Positions 1-5,641 of a DNA stretch of 6,473 nt are shown piece after piece. This DNA comes from Bacillota bacterium. Lineage in GTDB: Bacteria; Bacillota; Peptococcia; Peptococcales; Peptococcaceae. Location: the NCBI GenBank assembly GCA_023443145.1, contig JAEZVS010000094.1:1-6473 (forward strand), written 5' to 3'. The notes below the pieces were generated by a model, which saw nothing but the letters and a program-made list of their open reading frames with translations, did not search any database and was not told where the DNA came from. A program made the position numbers and the translations under genes. Numbering within the stretch: the stretch's first letter is position 1; every line of letters starts with the position of its first letter.

Positions 1-408
1 GCTCCGGTGTACACCACTCTTTATGAGCGGGCGGCGCTTGCCAATGACAACTCGGCAGATGCCTTTGTGAGTATTCACGGCGACAGTGCACCGCAAAATC
101 CAAGTGTGCGCGGCATTGGGATATTTAAATATGACGGTGATTTGCGGTTAACCAGTGCAGCACAGCGTGATATGAGGACGTCGTTTGCCAATACCATGCA
201 AGCTGCAATGTTTGGTGCAACAGGTGCCCGGACTTACGTGCGCGATGGTAATTTTGCTGTTCTTCGTGAAAACGAAGTACCTTCGGTGCTTATTGAATGC
301 GGTTTTCTATCGAACCCGCAAGATGAAGCGCTGCTGGCCAGTGACGCGTATCAAGAAAAACTGGCGCAGGGAATGTTCGACGGATTAAAGAAATGGTTTT
401 CATATTAA
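1..408 (+). CDS. N-acetylmuramoyl-L-alanine amidase (Amidase_3 family), C-terminal part, 5' end outside window
   Basis: The reading frame is open from base 1 and ends at TAA 406-408, leaving 135 codons of a longer protein. Family knowledge: Amidase_3 enzymes (CwlD, LytC, AmiC type) use zinc to cut the amide bond between N-acetylmuramic acid and the first L-alanine of peptidoglycan, and act outside the membrane. Visible here is the block around codons 18-35 with SADAFVSIHGD and then SVRG, whose histidine (codon 26) is an expected zinc ligand. Near the end is VPSVLIECGFLSNPQDE, whose glutamate (codon 99) is the expected catalytic or ligand residue. The last helix, DGLKKWF, is typical of the domain end, so the catalytic domain is C-terminal. 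The first zinc histidine and any signal peptide or wall-binding repeats would lie upstream and cannot be seen, so CwlD, LytC and other subtypes cannot be told apart. A terminator follows within a few bases, so this is the last gene of its transcript. Confidence 0.88.
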   Translation, partial: APVYTTLYERAALANDNSADAFVSIHGDSAPQNPSVRGIGIFKYDGDLRLTSAAQRDMRTSFANTMQAAMFGATGARTYVRDGNFAVLRENEVPSVLIECGFLSNPQDEALLASDAYQEKLAQGMFDGLKKWFSY

Positions 409-411
409 ATG

Positions 412-445
412 AAAAAGTGTCGGTGATACGCCGGCACTTTTTTCT
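412..445 (+). terminator. Rho-independent terminator after the amidase gene
   Basis: A 12-bp stem pairs 412-423 (AAAAAGTGTCGG) with 431-442 (CCGGCACTTTTT), with one G-T wobble and a 7-base loop. The T-run is partly inside the stem and continues to 443. It starts four bases after the amidase stop codon and separates that gene from the tRNA promoter. Confidence 0.88.
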
Positions 446-494
446 TTGTGGACAAAAATATCCCTTGCTTTTGTAAAAAAATGATAAAAAACAC

Positions 495-523
495 TTGCAT
501 TATGCTTAGACTTTCTGTATAAT
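495..523 (+). promoter_or_regulatory. Sigma-A type promoter of the tRNA array
   Basis: The -35 element TTGCAT (495-500) and a perfect -10 element TATAAT (518-523) are separated by exactly 17 bases. Transcription would start near 529-531, about 14 bases before the mature 5' end of tRNA-Glu. This is the best promoter match in the window, in keeping with strong stable-RNA expression. It lies between a terminator and the first tRNA, so it should drive all three tRNAs as one transcript. Confidence 0.85.
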
Positions 524-543
524 AAAATCCTGTTGAGACAGTT

Positions 544-617
544 GGCCTGTTGGAGAAGTGGCTTAACTCACCAGCCTTTCACGCTGGCATTCAGGGGTTC
601 GAATCCCCTACAGGTCA
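544..617 (+). tRNA. tRNA-Glu (anticodon UUC)
   Basis: A full cloverleaf can be folded. The acceptor stem pairs 544-550 (GGCCTGT) with 610-616 (ACAGGTC), with one G-T pair. The D arm starts at 553. The anticodon stem pairs 571-575 (CCAGC) with 583-587 (GCTGG) around the loop CTTTCAC, giving anticodon TTC at 578-580. The T arm is 593-609 with loop TTCGAAT. The discriminator base is A617, as in Bacillus-type tRNA-Glu. No CCA is encoded, so a CCA-adding enzyme must complete the 3' end. It is first in a three-tRNA array. Confidence 0.97.
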
Positions 618-619
618 TT

Positions 620-692
620 GGACAGTTAGCTCAGTTGGGAGAGCGTCTGCCTTACAAGCAGAGGGTCGGCGGTTCGAGCCCGTCACTGTCCA
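620..692 (+). tRNA. tRNA-Val (anticodon UAC)
   Basis: The acceptor stem pairs 620-626 (GGACAGT) with 685-691 (ACTGTCC) perfectly, with discriminator A692. The D stem pairs GCTC 629-632 with GAGC 641-644. The anticodon stem pairs 646-650 (TCTGC) with 658-662 (GCAGA) around CTTACAA, giving anticodon TAC at 653-655, which reads GUA and other valine codons. No CCA is encoded. It begins only two bases after tRNA-Glu. Confidence 0.97.
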
Positions 693-695
693 TCA

Positions 696-769
696 GGCGC
701 AGTAGTTCAGTTGGTTAGAATGCCAGCCTGTCACGCTGGAGGTCGTGGGTTCGAGCCCCATCTGCGTCG
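696..769 (+). tRNA. tRNA-Asp (anticodon GUC)
   Basis: The acceptor stem pairs 696-702 (GGCGCAG) with 762-768 (CTGCGTC), with one G-T pair; the discriminator is G769, an identity base for aspartate tRNAs. The anticodon stem pairs 723-727 (CCAGC) with 735-739 (GCTGG) around CTGTCAC, giving anticodon GTC at 730-732. The T arm is 745-761 with loop TTCGAGC. No CCA is encoded. It is the last tRNA of the array, three bases after tRNA-Val, and is followed by a terminator 10 bases later. Confidence 0.97.
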
Positions 770-779
770 GATCGATTCG

Positions 780-806
780 AGCGTTCCTAAAGGGAGCGCT
801 TTTTTG
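780..806 (+). terminator. Rho-independent terminator of the tRNA array
   Basis: An 8-bp stem pairs 780-787 (AGCGTTCC) with 793-800 (GGAGCGCT), with one G-T pair and a 5-base loop. It is followed by a run of T to 805. It lies 10 bases after tRNA-Asp, the expected place for the end of the tRNA transcript. Confidence 0.88.
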
Positions 807-814
807 TTGTCATG

Positions 815-852
815 AAAAAAGTCTCGTGATAAATATTTCACGAGACTTTTTT
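815..852. terminator. Perfect 15-bp inverted repeat, likely bidirectional terminator
   Basis: Bases 815-829 (six A then GTCTCGTGA) and 838-852 (TCACGAGAC then six T) are exact reverse complements around an 8-base loop. Read on either strand the hairpin ends in a T-run. On the plus strand it backs up the tRNA terminator. On the minus strand it lies 57 bases past the stop codon of the convergent membrane-protein gene, for which it is the only visible terminator. Confidence 0.88.
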
Positions 853-909
853 AGTTGCAAATCATATCAAATGGATTTTAAAGTAGGTCGTACGAATAAA
901 AAATCTCGC

Positions 910-1350
910 TCACTTTACATGTTGCTTCACAAACAAAAACGCTTTACACCATCCTAAAACAATATATATGAGCGACTGCCAAGAGAAGAATGGTTGCCAT
1001 ATCGGATATTGCGTGCTCATTAAGGAATAGAAAATATAAATAATATATCCGATCGCAAAAATGACAAGCAAACTTTTTGCTACAAAAGTCAGCTTAGATA
1101 ATTTATGAGGATAAAATGTAAAATGAGACAATATAAATGCACATACTAGAAATGAAAAAGAAAAAAAGAAAAGTGGAATCGATATAAAAGTATAGAGGCA
1201 TTCAAGGATTTTGATGACCGGCTCCGATAAATTGGGATATTGTTTAATGTAAATGCTTGTTTGGAAAAAATAAGTATAAACGACAGAGGCAGGACACAGT
1301 AGTGAAAAAATAAAATATTCCAGAGGAATCGTTTTCTTTATTTGTGACAT
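910..1350 (-). CDS. Small multi-pass membrane protein of unknown function (146 aa)
   Basis: I do not recognise this protein. The frame extends further upstream to 1440, but the start at 1350 is chosen because AAGGAGGA (minus strand) lies about six bases before that ATG, an almost ideal ribosome binding site; no such site supports the upstream starts. The product begins MSQIKKT and is very rich in Phe, Ile, Tyr and Leu. About four hydrophobic segments can be seen, at residues 10-30, 52-78, 88-110 and 121-141, with basic loops (HKLSK near 82-86; the K-rich C-terminus). No cysteine cluster, nucleotide-binding motif or enzymatic signature is visible. The gene is clearly more AT-rich than its neighbours, runs opposite to everything else here, and has its own likely promoter and terminator, so it behaves as a single-gene unit. 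This would fit an acquired or lineage-specific gene. That it is translated is well supported by the ribosome binding site; its role is unknown. Confidence 0.72.
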   Translation of the reverse strand: MSQIKKTIPLEYFIFSLLCPASVVYTYFFQTSIYIKQYPNLSEPVIKILECLYTFISIPLFFFSFSFLVCAFILSHFTFYPHKLSKLTFVAKSLLVIFAIGYIIYIFYSLMSTQYPIWQPFFSWQSLIYIVLGWCKAFLFVKQHVK

Positions 1351-1390
1351 AAGTATCCTCCTTGTAAGAATAAGATTATGCTTGTGCTTT

Positions 1391-1399
1391 AGTATATCA
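1391..1399 (-). promoter_or_regulatory. Possible extended -10 promoter for the minus-strand membrane-protein gene
   Basis: Read on the minus strand, these bases are TGATATACT, that is TG-N-TATACT, an extended -10 element. The matching -35 position (about TTCTAT, 17 bases further upstream) is weak, which extended -10 promoters tolerate. It lies about 40 bases before the chosen start codon at 1350. Confidence 0.4.
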
Positions 1400-1416
1400 T
1401 ACTGTGAAATATGATA
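1395..1416. repeat. Short inverted repeat overlapping the possible minus-strand promoter
   Basis: TATCATA (1395-1401) and TATGATA (1410-1416) are exact reverse complements separated by 8 bases. The repeat overlaps the candidate -10 element of the minus-strand gene and could be an operator. The region is AT-rich, so a chance 7-bp match is quite possible. Confidence 0.25.
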
Positions 1417-1487
1417 GAATGCACGCTGTTTTTCTGCCAAATATAGTCATATATCGGTAGGCTATCTTGTAGTAGCATCTAGCGATA

Positions 1488-1517
1488 TTCAGTGTGAAAA
1501 GTAGAAGATGGCATAAT
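1488..1517 (+). promoter_or_regulatory. Weak candidate promoter upstream of phoH
   Basis: TTCAGT (1488-1493) and CATAAT (1512-1517) lie 18 bases apart. A TG one base before the -10 box (1509-1510) makes it an extended -10 type. It is the best plus-strand candidate I see in the divergent intergenic stretch 1351-1635, giving a leader of about 110 bases before phoH. I see no riboswitch, convincing hairpin or other structure in that stretch. Confidence 0.3.
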
Positions 1518-1635
1518 TTTTTTTATTTTGGCGTCTTTTATAGAGCTGAATTTCCTTCATTCATCCTTAGTCTGGATTTATCAGCTATCTTGCGCTACAA
1601 TAAAAAAGAAAGCAGTGAGAAAGGAGCTGGGTTTA

Positions 1636-2634
1636 TTGCAAGAGATCAAAGATACCGTCAGTCTTCCCAATGATATGGTGGCGTGCCGGTTGTTTGGTCC
1701 GCGTGACAATTATTTAAGTATATTGGAAGGCCGCCTCAAAGCAAAGCTGGTGGCTAGAGGCACCACCATCTTTCTTTCCGGTTCCGAAAAAGATGTGCGC
1801 GAGGCCCAAGCAGTGTTGGGTTATTTAAAAGATGTGGCCGAATCTAGAGAACTTAACGGAACAGATATATTATATGCATTTGAAATAGCGGAGCGCGGAT
1901 TGGCTCAAGAAGCTTCCCATCGTTTAAAAGAAGTGATATTAACCACTGCGCAAGGCAAGCATATTCGTCCTAAGACGCTGGGACAACGCCTTTATTTACA
2001 AGATATCTCGACCCATACCATCACTTTCGGTATTGGACCGGCCGGAACGGGCAAAACCTATTTGGCGGTGGTGATGGCTGTGCGGGCTTTAAAAAAAAGA
2101 GAGGTGTCACGCATTATATTAACGCGACCTGCTGTGGAAGCCGGTGAAAAATTGGGTTTTCTGCCCGGTGATTTGCAGGACAAAGTAGATCCTTACTTGC
2201 GTCCTCTTTACGATGCGCTTTATGATACTTTAGGCAAAGAAGTGGCGGAACGGTATTTGGAAAAAGGCATCATCGAAGTTGCACCGCTCGCATATATGCG
2301 TGGACGCACTTTAGATGACAGTTTTATTATTTTAGATGAAGCTCAGAATACAACACCGGAACAAATGAAAATGTTTCTGACTCGAATTGGATTTGGTTCT
2401 CGAGCAGTGGTAACGGGTGACGTGACGCAAATTGACCTACCGGTGAAACAATCAAGCGGTCTTTTAGACGCACGTCGTATCTTAATCGGCATTGAAGAAA
2501 TTTCTTTTGTGACGCTTCATGCCGAAGATGTGGTACGTCATCCGGTGGTGGCCAAAATCATTCGTGCTTATGATCGATTAGCGGATCAAAAGGAGAATCG
2601 GCATGAAACCGGATCAGGCATTGGGACAACGTAA
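1636..2634 (+). CDS. phoH: PhoH-family ATPase (PhoH/YbeZ-like), TTG start
   Basis: Cytoplasmic P-loop ATPase of the PhoH family; family members are linked to RNA metabolism and are commonly encoded beside YbeY. The start is taken as TTG 1636 because AAAGGAG (1620-1626) lies 9 bases before it and the resulting 332 aa fits the family (about 320). The frame is open back to a TTG at 1528, but those 36 extra residues have no ribosome binding site and no family character. An N-terminal KH-like region (about residues 10-70, with CRLFGPRDNYL and LVARGTTIFLSG) precedes the ATPase domain. Walker A GPAGTGKT is at 134-141 and Walker B FIILDEAQN has its Asp-Glu at 234-235. The conserved LTRPAVEAGEKLGFLPGD block and a VTGD sensor follow. 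All expected ATPase residues look intact. The final 32 bases overlap the start of pgpH, so the two are probably translated in a coupled way. Confidence 0.95.
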   Translation: MQEIKDTVSLPNDMVACRLFGPRDNYLSILEGRLKAKLVARGTTIFLSGSEKDVREAQAVLGYLKDVAESRELNGTDILYAFEIAERGLAQEASHRLKEVILTTAQGKHIRPKTLGQRLYLQDISTHTITFGIGPAGTGKTYLAVVMAVRALKKREVSRIILTRPAVEAGEKLGFLPGDLQDKVDPYLRPLYDALYDTLGKEVAERYLEKGIIEVAPLAYMRGRTLDDSFIILDEAQNTTPEQMKMFLTRIGFGSRAVVTGDVTQIDLPVKQSSGLLDARRILIGIEEISFVTLHAEDVVRHPVVAKIIRAYDRLADQKENRHETGSGIGTT

Positions 2635-4468
2635 AATAAAAGATTTTTTAAAGCGCACGACATTTTCTTTGAAGATGATGGGCACCCTCAGTTTTATTGT
2701 CATATGGGTGGTCTTGTTCTATGCGCTGGTTCCGGAACAAGCCAACTGGGAAGTGGGTACGGTTGCCAATGTGAATCTGCAAGCCGATCGATCCATCACC
2801 TATGAAGACAAATCGGCGTCGAATAAAAAACGCGAAGAAGCTCTTCGCGGTGTAGAAGATGTCTATCAACTAAATTTAGACCGATTCAATCAGTTGACGA
2901 TGGTGGCAATAGACCGCTCTTTTGGCGATTTAGAAAAAATTGTTAGACATACAGATGATGGCGGCGTCTCATTAAGTAATGATGAAAAAATAAAACAAAT
3001 TCAAGCCCAATTGTCATTGGAACTGTCCGACAATGAATGGAAGCAATTGTTGGACTATAATGACAAACATTTTGAACTCCTTCACAAGCAGACGGTGGCT
3101 CTGGTCAGCAATGTGATGGGGGCGGGTATTCGTGATGATGATCTTGCTAAAGCCAAAGAAGATATATTGCACGATGTGTCGAAGACAAAAGCGCTGAGCT
3201 CTCTTGATAAAGAAATTGTTTGGCAGCTATTGGATAAAATCACCTTTTATGCCACCTCAATTTATGATCAAGCAGCTACAAAAGCCAAAAAAGACGAGAT
3301 TTTGCGACAAGTGGAACCAGTATGGCAGTCGCTGCAAAAAGGACAAATGATCGTCAACAAAGGCGATGTCATTACGCCGGCTCAATATGATGCCATGGAG
3401 GCCCTGGGCTTGACCACCGATCGTTCGGTGCTTTTTATCGGGCTGGGCGTATTGGCTTTGGACCTTATGTTTTTCCTGCTCATACATTTATTTTTGCGTC
3501 GCTATGCCAAGCCGGAAGACTTTGAACGCAATTTCAAGCTGATGTTGTGCGTGCTGCTTCTCAATGTGGTTTTGGCTGCCGCTGTTTTTTCCATTCACAT
3601 CGGAGAAACGACAGTGGTGATGGATCAAATAGGATATTTGATGCCCATTGCTGCCGGCGGTATGTTGGTGGCAGTTCTTGTGGGCTCACGGCCTGCTGTG
3701 TTTATGCTCATGTTAATGACGATGGTGGTGGGCCTATATGCTCAAAATGCCTCTATTGTAGTGGCCAACATGGTGGGGGGGATTGCCGGGGTATTTCAAA
3801 CCAGGCGCCTGAACCGCCGTCTAGATTTGGGATGGGCTGCGGTATATATTTCCGCTATTATGTCCCTGGCCATCATCGGCTTCGGCCTGGCCTACGGCTT
3901 TGCGCCCAAAGTGATTTTGCTCGGCGTGTGTTACGCCATCGCCAACGGCTTTTTATCTGTGGTGCTCACCATTGGATTGCTGCCCTATTTTGAAGTGGCT
4001 TTTGATCTTACCACGTCAATGAGTCTGTTGGAATTGTCTTATCCCAGCAACAAATTGCTGAAGCGCTTAATGAATGAAGCGCCCGGGACCTATCACCATT
4101 CAATTATGGGGGCCAACTTGGCGGAAGCTGCAGCAGAAGCGATTGGGGCCGACCCTCTTTTGGTTCGTACGGGAGCTTATTATCATGACATCGGTAAAAT
4201 TCGTCGGCCGCTCTTTTTTGCGGAAAACCAGTTCGGCAATGAGGACCCATACGCCAATGTGACCCCCATGTTGGCGACACTCATCATCACCTCTCACGTG
4301 AAAGACGGGGTGGCCATGGCCCACCAGGCACGTTTGCCGGAGTCCGTAATAGACTTGATTGCGCAGCATCATGGCAACACTGCGGTGCAGTATTTTTATA
4401 TGAAGGCTTTGGAAACCGATAAAAACGTGGAGAAAGATCTTTTCCGCTATCATCAAAAAAAGCCTTAA
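2603..4468 (+). CDS. pgpH: 7TM-HD cyclic-di-AMP phosphodiesterase PgpH (YqfF), truncated by an in-frame TAA
   Basis: Family knowledge: PgpH is a membrane protein whose cytoplasmic HD domain hydrolyses c-di-AMP to pApA. ATG 2603 has AGGAG (2591-2595) 7 bases upstream and starts inside phoH. Order of parts: short cytoplasmic N-terminus; first membrane segment (about residues 25-45); extracellular 7TMR-HDED domain (about 46-273, ending with GQMIVNKGDVIT); six further membrane segments (about 275-465); then the HD domain. Metal-binding residues visible are H499 (in TYHHS), H528-D529 (YYHDIGK), H565 (ITSHVKDG) and H589-H590 (AQHHGN). The frame stops at TAA 4466-4468 after 621 residues, inside the HD domain. 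Downstream codons in the same frame continue the family sequence to 4777, which would give about 724 residues, the usual length. The aspartate expected to complete the metal site lies after the stop. As read, the product is probably inactive or impaired, unless the stop is a sequencing error or is read through. Identity is certain; activity is doubtful. Confidence 0.9.
   Translation: MKPDQALGQRKIKDFLKRTTFSLKMMGTLSFIVIWVVLFYALVPEQANWEVGTVANVNLQADRSITYEDKSASNKKREEALRGVEDVYQLNLDRFNQLTMVAIDRSFGDLEKIVRHTDDGGVSLSNDEKIKQIQAQLSLELSDNEWKQLLDYNDKHFELLHKQTVALVSNVMGAGIRDDDLAKAKEDILHDVSKTKALSSLDKEIVWQLLDKITFYATSIYDQAATKAKKDEILRQVEPVWQSLQKGQMIVNKGDVITPAQYDAMEALGLTTDRSVLFIGLGVLALDLMFFLLIHLFLRRYAKPEDFERNFKLMLCVLLLNVVLAAAVFSIHIGETTVVMDQIGYLMPIAAGGMLVAVLVGSRPAVFMLMLMTMVVGLYAQNASIVVANMVGGIAGVFQTRRLNRRLDLGWAAVYISAIMSLAIIGFGLAYGFAPKVILLGVCYAIANGFLSVVLTIGLLPYFEVAFDLTTSMSLLELSYPSNKLLKRLMNEAPGTYHHSIMGANLAEAAAEAIGADPLLVRTGAYYHDIGKIRRPLFFAENQFGNEDPYANVTPMLATLIITSHVKDGVAMAHQARLPESVIDLIAQHHGNTAVQYFYMKALETDKNVEKDLFRYHQKKP
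4466..4468 (+). other. Premature in-frame TAA within pgpH
   Basis: Codon 622 of the pgpH frame is TAA, between KKP and TREAAI. PgpH proteins normally have glutamine here (KPQTKEAA in the Bacillus homologue as I remember it), so CAA to TAA by a single transition is the simplest origin. TAA is the genuine stop of the amidase, phoH and ybeY genes in this window, so a genome-wide reassignment of TAA is not supported. Confidence 0.85.
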
Positions 4469-4777
4469 ACGCGTGAAGCCGCCATTCTGATGATGGCCGA
4501 TACAGTGGAAGCAGCGGTGCGCAGCGCACGTGGCCGACTGAATTCGGGGCAAATGGAAGGTTTTATCCATCAGTTGATTGAAGGGAAGCAAAAAGACGGT
4601 CAGTTTGAAGAATGCGACTTAACCTTTAAAGATTTGCATTTGATTGCAGAGACCTTTACCCACGTGCTGTGCGGTCAATACCACAAACGCATTGAATATC
4701 CCGATTCATCTCAACTGACTTCGGCGCAATCAACGGCAACGGAAAGCAAAGGAGACGGACAGTGCCCATTATCATAA
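4469..4777 (+). pseudogene. pgpH: Detached C-terminal part of the PgpH HD domain, same frame as pgpH
   Basis: These 102 codons plus stop directly continue the pgpH frame after the premature TAA. The translation begins TREAAILMMADTVEAAVRS and includes GQFEECDLTFKDLHLIAETF, both hallmark end segments of PgpH. D633 (codon 4499-4501, in MADTVEA) is the expected last metal ligand of the HD site. An ATG exists at 4490, but no ribosome binding site precedes it, and a separate 95-residue piece would lack most of the HD fold, so independent translation is unlikely. Codon choice and conservation still look like coding sequence, which implies that the interruption is very recent or an artefact. The tail ends at TAA 4775-4777 and overlaps the ybeY start by 16 bases, a normal operon junction. 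Confidence 0.85.
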
Positions 4778-5232
4778 ATAACGAAACCGACAGCGTGTTG
4801 AGTGCGGCTCTCACAGAGACTTTTAACATTCTTTTTCAACATTATCTCATTTTAGAAGAATTACCTGAATCGTCCGAAGTGAGCGTAACGTTGGTCACTC
4901 CTGAAACCATCCACTTGTTAAATCAGCAATGGCGCGGTGTCGATCGTAGCACTGATGTGTTGAGTTTTCCGCTCTATGATCCCGATGAAATGACTCTGCC
5001 CGGTGAACCGGTGCTCTTAGGAGATATCATCATTTCTCCTGATCAAGCCTATGCACAGGCACAGGATTATGGACACAGCCGCGCGCGGGAAATGTGCTAT
5101 CTGTTTGTTCACGGTTTGTTGCATCTTGCCGGTTATGACCACATGACGGAAGAAGAGAAACGACTTATGCGCGAGGCGGAAGAAGACGTGCTGAAAAAGG
5201 CAGGTATTGATCGTGATTTCAATTGTGACTAA
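4762..5232 (+). CDS. ybeY: Endoribonuclease YbeY (rRNA maturation factor), GTG start
   Basis: YbeY is a zinc-dependent endoribonuclease involved in 16S rRNA 3'-end maturation and ribosome quality control in the cytoplasm. The signature [11 protein letters not shown] is complete, with zinc-binding histidines at residues 117, 121 and 127. Also typical are the [10 protein letters not shown] block (about 62-71) and LLGDIIIS. At 156 aa the length is normal. The start is GTG 4762, with AAAGGAG (4748-4754) 7 bases before it; this places the first 16 bases inside the end of the pgpH frame. The stop is TAA 5230-5232, inside cdd. The neighbours PhoH and Era are frequent functional partners of YbeY in ribosome assembly. 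Confidence 0.95.
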   Translation: MPIIINNETDSVLSAALTETFNILFQHYLILEELPESSEVSVTLVTPETIHLLNQQWRGVDRSTDVLSFPLYDPDEMTLPGEPVLLGDIIISPDQAYAQAQDYGHSRAREMCYLFVHGLLHLAGYDHMTEEEKRLMREAEEDVLKKAGIDRDFNCD

Positions 5233-5629
5233 AAATGAGCTGCCGCCAAGAGTTTTACACCTGATTCAAGCAGCCAGTGATGTTATGCCCAGAGCCTATG
5301 CGCCTTATTCGCAGTTTCAAGTCGGTGCTGCGTTGCGCACGACAGATGGGCACATATTTACCGGTGTTAATGTTGAAAATCAAAGTTTCGGTCTCACCTG
5401 TTGCGCAGAGCGCAACGCCATCTTTCAAGCTGTGGCGGCAGGCGCCCATAACTTTGAGGCGATGGCTTTGGTGGTATGCGGTTCGCGATCGGTGACACCG
5501 TGCGGGGCTTGTCGCCAAGTCATGTCTGAATTTGTCCCTGATCTCACCCTTTATCTATGTTGTACAGATTCAGACATTGTCACCGTCACCACATTATCCA
5601 ATCTTTTTCCTGATGGATTTGTCTTATAG
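5207..5629 (+). CDS. cdd: Cytidine deaminase Cdd, homotetrameric type
   Basis: Converts cytidine and deoxycytidine to uridine and deoxyuridine in pyrimidine salvage. The zinc site is complete: C66-A67-E68 (catalytic glutamate in CCAERNA) and PC-GA-C with C99 and C102. The substrate-binding [14 protein letters not shown] (about 30-43) and NVEN blocks are present. At up to 140 aa it matches the short tetrameric family. The start is uncertain: TTG 5207 has AAAAGG six bases upstream, GTG 5213 and GTG 5225 are alternatives, and all lie inside the end of ybeY. I chose 5207 for its better-placed, though weak, ribosome binding site. The gene ends with TAG immediately followed by in-frame TAA. In many Bacillota dgkA sits between ybeY and cdd; here it is absent. 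Confidence 0.92.
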   Translation: MIVISIVTKNELPPRVLHLIQAASDVMPRAYAPYSQFQVGAALRTTDGHIFTGVNVENQSFGLTCCAERNAIFQAVAAGAHNFEAMALVVCGSRSVTPCGACRQVMSEFVPDLTLYLCCTDSDIVTVTTLSNLFPDGFVL

Positions 5630-5641
5630 TAAAGGAGTCAC

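Noticed and set aside
73..84. Amidase motif SIHGD in place of the more usual SIHAN as a possible active-site change
   Set aside because: The zinc-binding histidine is retained and the two positions after it vary in the family, so no functional change can be claimed.
533..957. Plus-strand open frames through the tRNA array and its terminators (533-718 and 745-957)
   Set aside because: They run straight across folded tRNA genes and hairpin terminators, and have no ribosome binding site or protein-like composition.
1351..1440. A 30-residue N-terminal extension of the minus-strand membrane protein
   Set aside because: It would cross the likely promoter and ribosome binding site; AAGGAGGA points clearly to the ATG at 1350.
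1528..1635. A 36-residue N-terminal extension of PhoH starting at TTG 1528
   Set aside because: No ribosome binding site precedes 1528, the residues do not resemble PhoH N-termini, and AAAGGAG is well placed for TTG 1636.
1351..1635. Riboswitch or structured leader upstream of phoH
   Set aside because: I found only short imperfect inverted repeats in AT-rich DNA, with no terminator-antiterminator pair and no known aptamer core.
3547..3993. A 148-codon plus-strand frame rich in Cys, Gly and Arg inside pgpH
   Set aside because: It is an out-of-frame shadow of the PgpH membrane domain, with an implausible amino-acid mix and no ribosome binding site.
4466..4468. Genetic-code reassignment or selenocysteine/pyrrolysine-type recoding at the pgpH stop
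   Set aside because: The codon is TAA, not TGA or TAG; TAA ends several other genes here, and the family has an ordinary glutamine at this place.
4100..4591. A 163-codon minus-strand frame opposite the PgpH HD domain, spanning the premature stop
   Set aside because: The plus strand is clearly coding by homology; the antisense frame has no start signal or recognisable domain.
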